DNA of 64,000 nt from Heterodera schachtii. Its lineage: Eukaryota; Nematoda; Chromadorea; Rhabditida; Heteroderidae. The position numbers and the translations under genes are program-made. Each line of letters opens with the position of its first letter. Within the stretch, counting starts at the first letter, position 1. A model generated the notes under the pieces. The model did not search any database. It saw only the letters and a list, made by a program, of their open reading frames with translations, and was not told the DNA's origin. The stretch covers positions 1,472,782-1,536,781 of the forward strand of contig SIJG01000005.1 in NCBI GenBank assembly GCA_023374025.1, written 5' to 3'. Below, piece after piece: positions 37,047-47,436 of this stretch.

Positions 37047-38992
37047 ATGTCTTACACACCTCGCCAAATTTACGCCCTCCTCAGCGAACTTCGCCATAGT
37101 GCCCCGCTGGTGCACTGCTTGACCAACCAAGTGGCAAGCAATTTCACCGCCAATGTACTGCTCGCGCTTGGCGCCGTACCAGCCATGGTAGTTACAGTAT
37201 GCCATAAACACATTGGACTTTTGCCGCAATTTCTCTTATTATTTGGCACAAAAATGCTTATTGGACATCAATTTCATGTGATGGACCCGTCAGAAGTGTG
37301 CTCATTCACTGCCCATTCCGATGCTCTTTCAGTAAACCTTGGCACTTTGACATCGGCACAAAAAGTTGCCATCAAAGCAGCGGTGAAAAGTGCCGTCGAA
37401 GCTGACATCCCATGGGTGTTGGACCCAGTGGCAGTTGGCCAAGCACTTCCATTCCGAAGCCAATTTGCCGTGGAATTGGTGCCATTTTAAAGTTATCAAT
37501 CGAAATTTTGTGAGAACCTTGAATTAAGCTTCCGAGTTAAAAATATTTATTTTTTTTAGAATATTTTGTATTTTTAAAATTAATTTTAGTTAATTTAATT
37601 TGTTGATTTTAAAATCTTTTTAAAAGAACTTATATTAAATTTATTTATTTAAATTTTCAAATCCTTTATATAATTATTTGTTTCTATTCATGATGGAAAT
37701 TTTAAAACTTTCAGATTAACCAATGGCATCCGACTGCAATCCGTGCCAATGGCTCTGAAGTGATGGCATTGGCCACAATGTTAAAGCAGCCCAGCGGGGG
37801 CAAAATTGGCACTGACATTTGTGGAAAAGGTCCGGATTCGAAAGTGGAAAGTGCTGCAGCGATTGGACACGCAAAAGTATTTACAAATATTTTTTTAGCA
37901 CTTGGATCAAATTCCCACAGAAATTGATTCAAAATTTGCTGAGGCTCCTAATGGCATCACCAAATTATTAGCGAAGAGCAAAAAAAGATTTTAAAAAATT
38001 GAAATTTATTTTTTATTGGGTTCAACCGTTGATAGATTTGGTTTAAATTATGTTTTATAATTAATAGGATTTGGCATTGTGTAGCGGAAGTGTTGTGGCA
38101 ATGACTGGCAAAGATGACTTTATTGTTGACCCATCATGCCCATCATTAATGACCCAATTGGACAACGGTCACCCGCTGATGACCAAAGTCACCGGCATCG
38201 GATGTGCCCTCTCGGCGAGTGTCGCTGCCTTTTTGGCATTGGCCAAATCGGACGAGCACAAACGACGCATTGCCTGTCTAACTGCGTTGGCTGTACGTAC
38301 TTAAAACAGTTGATCAGAGATGATTCTGACCAATGAAAGACCTTTTTTTGGCATTCGCTGTCAAATTTATGGAAATAATTGATTTCATCGAAAATCGAAA
38401 ATAAAATATTGGAACAAAACATTTCGTTTTCTGTTTTGAAATTTTAAATTCGTTTTCGAATTTTTTTTTTATAGTTTTAGCTAGGGTAGGTCGGGACCGG
38501 GACCAAAACACGGACAACTGAGTACCGAAGTCCCGGTTTTGACCAGTTTTGACCGGGACCGGAAAATTCCCGGTTTTTCCAGCCAAAAGTGCCGGTTTTT
38601 CAACCCGAAAAGTCCCGGTCCCTAGTTTTAGCACATCTGAAACAAATTGAATTTTTTGCAATTTTTGATAAATTGAAAAATTTCTTTTGGGTTTCCGAGT
38701 TTAAACTAAAATTGTCAATCTCCTAATTCTTGCATATCCTTAAATAGGTAATTATTTTGAACTTTAACTTTTTAATGCTAGGAATTTTATTTTTTATAAT
38801 TTCAAAATCATTTTTTAATTATTTTTATCTTTTTCCAATTCCTCCTATCCCTTGGCTTAGGTCTCTTCGGTGGCCGGTGAACTTGCGGCGGCCGAGTCGC
38901 GTGGACCCGGCACTTTTGCGGTGGCATATTTGGACAAATTGGCCAGCATAAGCGAAGATGACCTCGAGAAGAGACTTAAAATTTTGAATTGA
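37047..38992 (+). CDS. thiM: Hydroxyethylthiazole kinase (ThiM)
   Basis: It phosphorylates 4-methyl-5-hydroxyethylthiazole with ATP for thiamine salvage. Exons are 37047-37478, 37715-37876, 38068-38292 and 38861-38992, all GT-AG and phase 0, giving 316 residues against about 265-285 in the family. Family signatures in order are LVHCLTNQVASNFTAN (residues 21-36), ALSVNLGTL, WVLDPVAVGQALPFRS, HPTAIRANGSE in exon 2, GSVVAMTGKDDFIVD, and VTGIGCALSA with the catalytic-type Cys in exon 3. GELAAAESRGPGTFAVAYLD closes the protein in exon 4. The excess length is a 32-residue in-frame insert after GAVPAM (residues 48-79), possibly an unrecognised intron. An AATAAA follows at 39011. A MITE sits in intron 3. 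The start is the first ATG before the conserved N-terminus. Confidence 0.95.
38482..38624. mobile_element. 143-bp hAT-type MITE in thiM intron 3
   Basis: The element starts TAGGGTAGGTCGGGACC, ends CCCGGTCCCTA, and has a perfect 8-bp flanking duplication GTTTTAGC (38474-38481 and 38625-38632). It carries the GGGACC motifs of the larger elements in this window and is probably an internally deleted relative. Confidence 0.9.
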
Positions 38993-39215
38993 GATTTTCT
39001 ATTTTTAATGAATAAATTTCCTATTTTGTTCCGTTCATTTTTTAATATATTTTTTATTTATTTTTTATTTACCTTTTATCTTCCTCCAACATAATATATT
39101 TATTAAAAAAACAAATAAAATTAAAAAAACAATATTTTTATTTTCAATTCATATTTATTTTACCATTTTATATGTATTCAAGCATTTGAATTATTTTTAA
39201 TTTTCTATTTAAAAA

Positions 39216-40699
39216 ATGCTTCCAAAAGACCTTTTTTCACTTTATCTAATTGTTGACCCAATTCTGTGCGGTGGTCATTCCCATTGTGTGAAGTTGCTTA
39301 ACGCGGTCATCCCTTGCGGGGTGAAAATCGTCCAACTGCGGGCCCCAAATTGGCACAAAGGGGCAATTTTGGCACTTGCCAAAGATTTGTTGACCATAAC
39401 GAGGCAAGCACAAATTAATTTAAAAAGCTAAATATATACTTTGCATTAATCATAATGTTAATCTCAGAAATATTCTTAATATTCTTTACGGGATTTAATA
39501 GGGTAATTAACGAGAAATTTTTTCATAATGTGTTGACAAGTTTAATGAGCAATCAAACTATGTGCCAAGAAAGCATAATTTAAATATTCATTGGAAGGAT
39601 CGGTTGCATATTTAAAATTTTTTAATTTTAGCGAGCCTCAAAAACCCAAAAGTTTTCTGGGTGTATTGGGGGAAATCGGTGGAATGAATGAACCGGCAAA
39701 TGAAAAACAAAGGCCATTTTGTGTGCTAATTACCCAAATTTAGGCCAAAAGGGATCCCGTTGATTATCAATGACCATGTCGATGTTTGCCTGGCCTCGGG
39801 CGCTGACGGAGTGCATTTGGGTGCCAACGATTTGCCGGTTGAGTCTGCACGTGAACTGCTTGGCCCCGATGCAATTTTGGGCTATTCAGTGAACAATGAA
39901 AAAGCATTGGAACATGCCATTCGACTTGGCCATAAAATTGATTATTTGGGCGTTGGACCGGTTGGATTATATAAGAAATAAATGATCAATTATTTAACTT
40001 AATTAGTAATTTTATTTTTTAATATATTTTAATGCCTTGGTAATTCAATAAGAAATATTCTAAAGGTATTTCCGACTCCGACTAAACCTGACCACGCGCC
40101 ACCACTTGGAATTGAAAGACAACGCTTAATATGTTCAAGGTGGACAATTGTTAAAAATTATTTTTTCTTATTAGGAAATAATATTTATTTTGTTTCATTC
40201 ATTAATTAGTCGCCAAAAATTTTCAAAAAATCTTAACACTGCGAAAAATTTATCAATCATATCAAAATTGGGGTTATTTCTGATAGATTTCAAAAAGCTA
40301 ATAATGCCTGCTTTTGATTTAGTGAAAATAAAATTTAATTCCCAAATGTAATCGTGTTCTTTTCAAAATCTATTAGTGAAAGTTGTCTATGGAAAAAAAA
40401 AATTTGCTACATTCAAACCGAAAATTCATTTGAATTGTTTTAGCAAACCTAAATTATAGGAAATAAAACCAAAATTGTTTATTATGTATTGTGATATTTT
40501 TAGGTCAATTCATCCAACTGTTGCGGTTGGTGGTATCAATGCGCAAAATGCTGCCGAAGTGATGGCCATTGGAGCGCCAGATGCATTGGCAGTCATTTCG
40601 GCAATTTGTGCCGCCGATGAGCCGACAAAAGCGGCACGCGAACTGTGCCAAGAAATAGAAAGAGGACGCAAAATGAAAAAAGCAACGGCTAATAATTAA
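39216..40699 (+). CDS. thiE: Thiamine-phosphate synthase (ThiE)
   Basis: It condenses hydroxymethylpyrimidine diphosphate with hydroxyethylthiazole phosphate to thiamine monophosphate. Exons are 39216-39403, 39744-39960, 40066-40139 and 40504-40699, giving 224 residues, normal for the family. TIM-barrel signatures are LYLIVDP near the start, VKIVQLRAPNWHKG, PLIINDHVDVCLASGADGVH across the diphosphate/metal region, LGYSVNN, DYLGVGPVFPTPTKPDHAP across exons 2-3, and AVGGINAQNA in exon 4. Intron 1 uses a GC donor (ACGAG-GCAAGC) with a normal AG acceptor; the join restores TITRPKGIPL. The other introns are GT-AG. The start lies 223 bp after the thiM stop. An AATAAA begins two bases after the stop codon. 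The C-terminus RGRKMKKATANN is short and basic. Confidence 0.95.
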
Positions 40700-40867
40700 C
40701 AATAAAAAAATGTGGCATTATTGTGGTGAATAATGAGCCAAAAATTAGACAATTAAAATAGAATTCAATTTTAATCTTTGTTTAATCGAGAATCTCGTCG
40801 AAGGAATACTTTCTCTATTGCAAGAAAACTCTTTTTTAATCCAGCATGGAAACTTGTCAGATTTTTA

Positions 40868-41977
40868 ATGTCTTCTCGTCGTGCTGCTGTGCTGAGCATT
40901 GCTGGCTCCGATCCGTCAGGCGGTGCCGGCATTCAAACTGATCTTAAAACTTTCTCGGCCTTGGGTGCCGACGGTATGGCAGTGATCACAATGCTAACGG
41001 CACAAAGTCCTCAGGTCACTTTCAATTGGTTTTTCATTTTTACGATTAATTGTAATAGATTATTACGCAAGATGCCCCTAGTTTGAGAAATTTTCCAGTC
41101 AGGTGTTCAAGCAGTACATGTGCCGCCTTCTAATTTTCTTGAACAACAACTGAACACACTGTTTGCTGACGAGGAAAATTGTGCCGTTGATGCGATTAAA
41201 ATTGGCGCCCTCGGAAATGCGACAAATGTTCGCGCAGTGTCCGATGCCTTGCGCAAATGGAAACCGACCAAAAATGTTGTGTTGGACCCAGTGATTGTGG
41301 CCACCGCAGGTGGCCACGCATTGTTAGAGACGGAGGCGAGCATTAATTAATAACTAATTGCACTCTCATTAGCGAGAATAATCGCAGTTCATTACGAGCC
41401 CTATTTTCAAAGACGTCTTTGGAAATTCAAAGGATGCATTCCTCCCACCTTCACCACATAATTTTAGTACATAAAAGTTAATTAAATTCCTTAATTTTCT
41501 TTTAATTACTTTAAATTCACTAATTTTCCTCAAAAGGCAATGAAGCTTCTTCTGAATGAGCTTGTGCCAATTTGTGCCGTTTGGACACCAAATTTGCCAG
41601 AAGCAGCCAAATTGCTTGGTACAGAACAAGCCAATGATGAAGCTGAAATGCTTAAACAAGGCCACGAATTGGGCAAATTCGGCGCTAAAGCAGTTTTGTT
41701 GAAAGGCATAATATATTTTTTAATTAGTTTTAATTTAATTATCTTTTCAGGAGGACATTTGACTAACAGTGATCAAAGTACGGACATTTTGTTCCAATCG
41801 GACGGTGCCGAAGAGTTTTTTCGCGCAAAACGACTTAATGTCAATGCCAAAATTGCCCACGGCACCGGTTGTCGTTTGTCATCTGCAATGGCTGTTTATT
41901 TGGCCCGTGGACATACCGTAACTGAGGCAGTACAGTATGCGAAGCGTTTTGTGGAACAACAAATTGGCTACAGTTGA
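40868..41977 (+). CDS. thiD: Hydroxymethylpyrimidine/phosphomethylpyrimidine kinase (ThiD)
   Basis: It phosphorylates HMP to HMP-P and then HMP-PP, the pyrimidine substrate of ThiE. Exons are 40868-41014, 41099-41335, 41537-41705 and 41751-41977, giving 259 residues, close to the usual 260-270. Signatures are [20 protein letters not shown] at the N-terminus, [16 protein letters not shown] across intron 1, [31 protein letters not shown], and [12 protein letters not shown] with the catalytic Cys. Introns 2 and 3 both have GC donors (ACGGAG-GCGAGC; TTGAAAG-GCATAA) and AG acceptors. The joins restore LLETE-AMKLLL and LLKGGHL. Intron 3 is 45 bp, a multiple of three and stop-free. The ATG at 40868 is preferred because the longer open frame upstream begins with TTG. 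It is 168 bp downstream of thiE. Confidence 0.95.
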
Positions 41978-42871
41978 GCCGCCCGATTTTGTGTTCAAGA
42001 ATGGCATATTTTAATGTCCTAACTTATAAATTTATTTTTTAAATTAAAAATTATTTTAGCTCATACAATGTCCATTCAGCGATTATTTTAATACATTATA
42101 AGATGAGAATTTCTGTTTGGTTTGCTGGGCTGACTTTAAATAAATTTTCCGTGACCTACAACAACAAAAAAAAAATCATTTGTAATTTACCATAAATAAA
42201 TATTTTTTTATCACAATAAAAGCAAAATTTATTATTTAAGTTTCACTACCAAAAAAAAAAAAAAACGAAATTTTTGGTCATTTTACAAAAGTGGAATGCT
42301 ATCAAAAAGAGTACCTTATTTTTAAAAGATTTTTATATCTTTTTATTTTTTAATTAAATTTTTCACAGCCCGATATTATTCTTATAAAAGAACAAATGTT
42401 CGTTCATTCATTTCATTCCTCCTCATATGTGAGCACATGTTGACTATTCCAAAGAAATTCCACATAAATGCTAAAAGTTTATTTCTGATCAATATGAGGA
42501 GCAGAAGATTTAGATCTGATTCCGATCACTTTATTTAGAATTGGTGAAATTTTTTGAATTTTTTAAAAATATTACACTGAAATTAAACAAATAATTTTTA
42601 AATCATTTTTCATAATTTTGGTTAAAAAAAGTCAAAATTATCCATTGTCTCAAAATTTATTGTGACGAAAGTTTAAAAATTAAAAAAAAAGGTCAAATAG
42701 TTAATAGTATTTTGTAATTGTCGTCCCACAAAATTTGACGCATTTGCATTACAATGAAGACCAATAAAAATAATTAGCGGTGTTTACATTTAAAATGATT
42801 AGTTGACCACAATTTATACAGTAACCCCCATTCCCATAGTAATCCATATTTGGCATCCTTTCATCAAAAAA
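41978..42871. other. Intergenic DNA after thiD
   Basis: This is AT-rich sequence with AATAAA-type signals at 42139 and 42195. No gene is seen. The wider gap (894 bp) suggests the thiamine cluster ends with thiD. Confidence 0.6.
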
Positions 42872-43361
42872 ATGTCCTTCTATACTGTACACCGTGATCA
42901 GTTGCCATTGCGTGCATTGTTCAATCAACATGGATTAAGCTTTCAACAGCGTTGGCACTCACCTCACTACAAATACAGTGAGGTGCTCGGCGGCACTTAC
43001 CATATCCCACACAGCCGTTACCCACCCCATGACGTGTACAAAACACCGTGGTAAGAAAAAAAGGGAAAAATTTACGAATTAATTAATTATCCGGCAAATT
43101 GCCATATTAACCTCACACAAAAAAGCGTAAAAAAAGAATGCCGGGGTTTTGGGATTTTTAATTTTCTCATTTTCACTTAAAAATTACAAAAATCTTTAAT
43201 GCTCTTCTATAGAATTGACTGAAAATTGGAATTGGCGCCTGATAAATTCTCATTTTAACTAAGATAATATATATAAAAAATAAGTTTTTATTTTAATTTT
43301 TAGGCTGTGCCACTTACACCCAACTCATCTGACGCCGGGCGAGCCCGATTGGTGGTACTGA
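42872..43361 (+). CDS. Small two-exon protein of unknown function, 78 aa
   Basis: Exon 1 is 42872-43050 and exon 2 is 43304-43361, joined by a GT-AG intron (GTAAGA donor, TTTTTAG acceptor) that keeps the frame. The product is 78 residues. It begins MSFYTVHRDQLPLRALF, is rich in His, Tyr and Pro (HYKYSEVLGGTYHIPHSRYP), and ends HLTPGEPDWWY. GC content is well above the flanks and the splice signals are good, which supports a real gene. The aromatic, Pro-rich, compact character recalls small mitochondrial or respiratory-complex accessory proteins, but I do not recognise the family and this is a guess. There is no signal peptide or membrane segment. The open frame extends upstream only from a TTG codon, so the ATG at 42872 is taken as the start. 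Confidence 0.65.
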
Positions 43362-44533
43362 AAAAAGTGTGTAACGCTGGAGAGAATTATTAATGAGTGA
43401 AACTGTCATTAACAAAAATGATATTAATTACACTTATCGAGAACGATTAGGAGAAGCCAGAAATTCTCCGCCCTAAAAAAGGTCATTAATTTCGATTGTA
43501 TTGTATATGGTTTTGTATACTGTAGCATATAGTACAACACAAAATAAATGCTAATACCTAATTGATTTTTCTTCATTAATTGGTAAAAAAAAAATCAGAA
43601 CTTTCTAATAAATCAAAACAGATAGAAACCCTGCATAAAACGTCGATTAAAACACCTTAAAAAATTTGCTTAAAATTTTCAACCGAAAAGGGATAAATTT
43701 CATTTCATAAATATAAATCCATCAGTTTAAATAAATTTTCAAAAAAATTGTGGTCAATAAATTCAAAAAAAGTATTAATTCATTTCTTTCTAATTTTTAA
43801 GCAAAAATGTTACCCCTCTAAAAATAATACAATTGTCAAGTTTGTTCAAAAAAGGGGTAAAATTTATGCGAAAAAGAAAAACCATCCAAAAGAAATATAA
43901 AAATGAATCGTGACAGTGCCCGAAATAGTCTGAAATCAACTGGAAATCGCTCTCTTCTGGCTTCTTAGCACCTGCTGATCTCCTTTTTTGCCTAAATTTT
44001 CCATATTCCTGATCAGCAACCCAAAAAACCTATTACCACGGGACGAACGGGACTAATGTCCCATTTTCCGGGACTTCAATTCCCGACCAAAAATATAAGG
44101 TAGGGATTCCCTATAAAGGCAAATTTATGATGACAGCATTCAAATTTATTTTTTAATTTGAAAAATTACAAATTTTGATTAAAAATTTATTAGCAGATTC
44201 TAAAAAATACCAATTGATGTTTTTTGGGCTAATTTTTTGCCTTTTGGTCAATGACAGGCTAATGGTCTTGCGAATAAGCAACTTCGAATTGCACAGATTT
44301 ACTACACCAATTACTTTTTTGAATTATTTTAACGCAATGCCAAGCCAATTTTACATTGCCAAAATGCCAATGCTTTGCTTTCTTTTGTGAACGATTGATT
44401 TTCTGGCTAATAGATGCCAAATTTTATTAAGGCAATGAATTATTCTCTTTATGAAATGTCATGCCTATTCACATTAATGCCCTTTTTTACACGTGTTGGA
44501 CAATGCGCATAAATTCCCAGCAGATCCTTCGAA
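43362..44533. other. Intergenic DNA with a small MITE fragment
   Basis: This is AT-rich with no gene recognised. At about 44036-44110, CACGGGACGAACGGGAC and TTCCGGGACTTC resemble the GGGACC-type elements and probably mark a fragment. Confidence 0.5.
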
Positions 44534-44575
44534 ATGGCATTCATTCATTTATATTTTATTTTTTTATTTCTAAAA

Positions 44576-46329
44576 ATGCATCGAATTCCTTTCTCCCAAC
44601 TATTCATTTTGCTTATTGTAATGATTGAAATTGTCATTTTTGTGGATGGGATGTTCCAAAAGAAGAAGGACCCAGTGGAGAAAGACCACTTCCAATTTGA
44701 AGAGATTGAATATGATGACACAACGGAGAAGAAGGACATGGGAAAAAGCAATGAAAATTCGCAACACAGAAATTTGGCGTGAATTGATGGAGAAATGTTT
44801 TCCTTTAAATACACGAAACCCTGATTTAAGAACTCCAGTTGACAACGGATTCGGAATATCTAAAGAAAAATTGATCCAAATTGAAAAGTTTTGGGAAAAA
44901 TTGGCACGTTCAGCTGATGCATATGTGAAAAAATGGGAGAACAACGTAAAAGAATTTGATAAAATGGATGCAAATGAGAAAAAACAGTTGAATAATTTAA
45001 AAGACTCTGCTGAAATGAAAGCGTTTGTGGAAAAATGGGAGAACAAAATAAAAGAATTTGCTAAAATTGATGCAATTAAAGACCCTGCTGAAATGAAAGC
45101 GTTTATGAAAAAATGGAAGAAAGAATATGAAGACTTAAATTCACGCAGAGAAATAATGGCTGCATATGGTAAGGAATTTGGCATAACTTCATACAGAAGA
45201 AAAATGTATAAAAAATGCTAATTAAAATTGCCACAGATTCACCGGGGCACAAATAAATCTTCAAATGAATGTTAAAATTCTAAAAATTTTTTTAAGAAAG
45301 ATGGCTAAAGCCAACATTCCTGGTCAAGGGACGAGGTGAACTCCATATGAGCTCAGCAATGCAATTTATCATAGCAATGTACAGGGATTTATTCGAAAAA
45401 GGGAGTAACGGAAAAAGTCTAAAAATTGAGGTAAATTTCAAATTCTTTGACTTTGACAAGATTTATTTCAGGTGGAATATCCGAATTTGTCTAATTTTCT
45501 TTATGACACATCATTCTTTAAGGATGAGAATCCATTTAAATATAACTTTGAAGGTACCAAAAATCAGTTTCAATTTTAACATTTCCATATTTTTCAATAT
45601 TTTTAAAAATTTGATTTAATTAACTATTAATATCTACCCATTAAACTCATATTTTAGATCCAAAAATTGTAGCAATTGAATGCCTAAGCCAATGGATAAA
45701 GTTACAAAACAAACATTTGACTGGTCAGCAAAAGTTGGAAATAGTGAAACAAGCGCATGAACAATGTGCGAAGAAGCTGTACGACATTGTGATTCAAAAT
45801 GCCTTAGGTAATTTACTTTAAATGTTTAACTGGGAAAATAATCAATTTTTATTTTTAAAAGTAATGAGACTAATTGTTAATAATTGTTTTAGATTGGTCA
45901 TCCATATGTAAAACTGAGCGCGAATTGACGAAGAAATTCATTAAAAATTTAAAACACAAAAACTCAAAGAATGAAAACCCGCTTTATGAACAATTTGAAG
46001 CAATAGTTGTCCAACACTTAGGCATTGAAAAAACTGAAAATGTTGAAAAAAAAGAAAAAGATAGAATGAAATTAGAAGGAATTGTTGGTGTTCTGTGTAT
46101 GCTCTATAAGGAAGAAATTCATGTTCCGATGATGAAGAAGCATCCGGATGAGATGAAGCAATTCCCAGCGATTGATCCATGTGAGGAGGCCAAATTGAAA
46201 GTGAAAAAAGGGACCAACATGGAGGACAAAGATGAGCAAAAAAAAGTAGACAAAAAGAATAAAGCTGAATCAGCAAAATTGAACACGACGAAAAATGGAA
46301 CCGAAGGCAAAAAGCAAAAAGTGATCTGA
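44576..46329 (+). CDS. Secreted lysine-rich protein with coiled-coil-like repeats (one apparent frameshift)
   Basis: The family is not recognised. Exons are 44576-45168, 45357-45430, 45472-45553, 45658-45807 and 45893-46329, with consistent phases, about 444 residues. The N-terminus MHRIPFSQLFILLIVMIEI is a classical signal peptide ending near IVIFVDG. An acidic stretch follows. Imperfect repeats of about 40 residues come next (AFVEKWENKIKEF, AFMKKWKKEYEDL, YVKKWENNVKEF), then a less charged region (VEYPNLSNFLYD, PKIVAIECLSQWIKL) and a Lys/Glu-rich tail. Exon 1 changes frame at about 44735-44755: the signal-peptide frame stops at 44780, while the repeat frame (WEKAMKIRNTEIWREL) continues. One base is in excess, so this is a sequencing error, a young pseudogene or an unusual micro-intron. 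An alternative upstream ATG lies at 44534. It could be an effector-type protein (inference). Confidence 0.7.
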
Positions 46330-46618
46330 AATGAAAAAGACTGATCACAAGTCAAAATGGTGATCAGAGTGGGTGAAACGAAGTGAAGAGATTATGTAAA
46401 GAGCTTTTTAGTTGATCATTAGCTTATTTGTTGTGCACTATCATCACCTTTCTTTTGGGTGGCTTTTCTTTCTAGCATAAATTTTTCCATTTCCTTGCTC
46501 GAATGCTTTAAAGAACCTTCATTAATGAGCAGTGTGAGGGGGAGTAAATGGGTGCGAGAAACAGAACCCAAAAATCTGCATAATTTTTCAATATTTGCCA
46601 AATCATTTTTCATTCATC

Positions 46619-46705
46619 ACAAAAGGGTAACCCGAGAGAATGGAAAACAAACAAACTTTCAAAAATATAAAAACAAAATGATTCAGTGCTTGGGATTTCA
46701 AAAAA
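46619..46705. repeat. Dispersed repeat, copy 1
   Basis: The sequence TCATCACAAAA.GGTAACC.GAG.GAATGGA.AACAAACAAAC.TTCAA..AT and a following GCTTGGGA.TT recur in the same order at 63910-64000 with scattered differences. Confidence 0.7.
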
Positions 46706-46754
46706 TTTTACAAAAAATTCGTCACAAAAGGGCTGAGTTTATATATATGCGGTG

Positions 46755-46835
46755 ATCAGACAAAGATGGACAGAAAGATGTGGGGAAAAAGGACAAAGCT
46801 GAGTCATTAAAAGCAAAAAAATTGGTCAAAAGTTT
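46755..46835 (+). pseudogene. Decayed copy of the 3' end of the lysine-rich gene
   Basis: One frame reads SDKDGQKDVGKKDKAESLK. This parallels DKDEQKKVDKKNKAESAKL near the C-terminus of the gene ending at 46329. No start, splice signals or stop in a sensible place accompany it. It is best read as a leftover of a tandem duplication. Confidence 0.6.
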
Positions 46836-47436
46836 CCTTCAAATTAAAAACATTGAAAAAACTCTTTCCTGTCGGTCTTTGGATTCTTTGGGCTTTCCAT
46901 TTTTTCCCGTGGTTTTTCTGTCGGGACAAGATATTCAATTGGAATGTTTGACACATTCTTACCTTTTTTCTATTTTTTTCATTTCATATAAATTTATTCC
47001 TTTTTATAAAAAACGAAAAATCTTATTTTACTGAAAAAAGTATCAATGTAAGCGAAGTTATAAAAGTTAGAAATATTAAAATTTATTATTATTTTAATTT
47101 ATTTGCTGATAATAAAGCATAACTTAGCTTAAACTTAGTCAAATTAACGGAACTTGGCATTCTGTAATAGCTATACATATCCCCTCTATCTTATGTAATT
47201 TTAAAAAATCAGCAAAATTTACAAAAAGTGTAACCAAAAACTTACGACTAACAAATCAGTGATTTTGTCGCTAACTTTTTTAAAACTCATTAAAAATTTT
47301 TCTACAAAATAATAAATACATTTTTTTTTGTTTATCTAATCATATTAAGTTGGACAATTTTGATTGACGAAGTTAATTGGCCTTAGTAACTTTTCTATCA
47401 GAAAAACCAATTTTCATTTTCTTGATATGATTGGAT

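Larger units (their letters stand above)
46330..47436. other. Intergenic DNA with repeats and gene debris
   Basis: No intact gene is seen. It contains the dispersed repeat at 46619-46705 and the decayed 3' fragment at 46755-46835. The minus-strand frame at 46419-46613 has no recognised motif. Confidence 0.5.

Noticed and set aside
37479..37490. ThiM ending at the TAA at 37488-37490 (VPF)
   Set aside because: Using GTGCCA at 37479 as splice donor continues in phase into HPTAIRANGSE, which the enzyme family requires.
40778..40867. A 30-residue basic N-terminal extension of ThiD that looks like a mitochondrial targeting peptide
   Set aside because: The extended frame begins with TTG, not ATG, and there is no in-frame ATG before 40868. 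A leader would need an unseen upstream exon.
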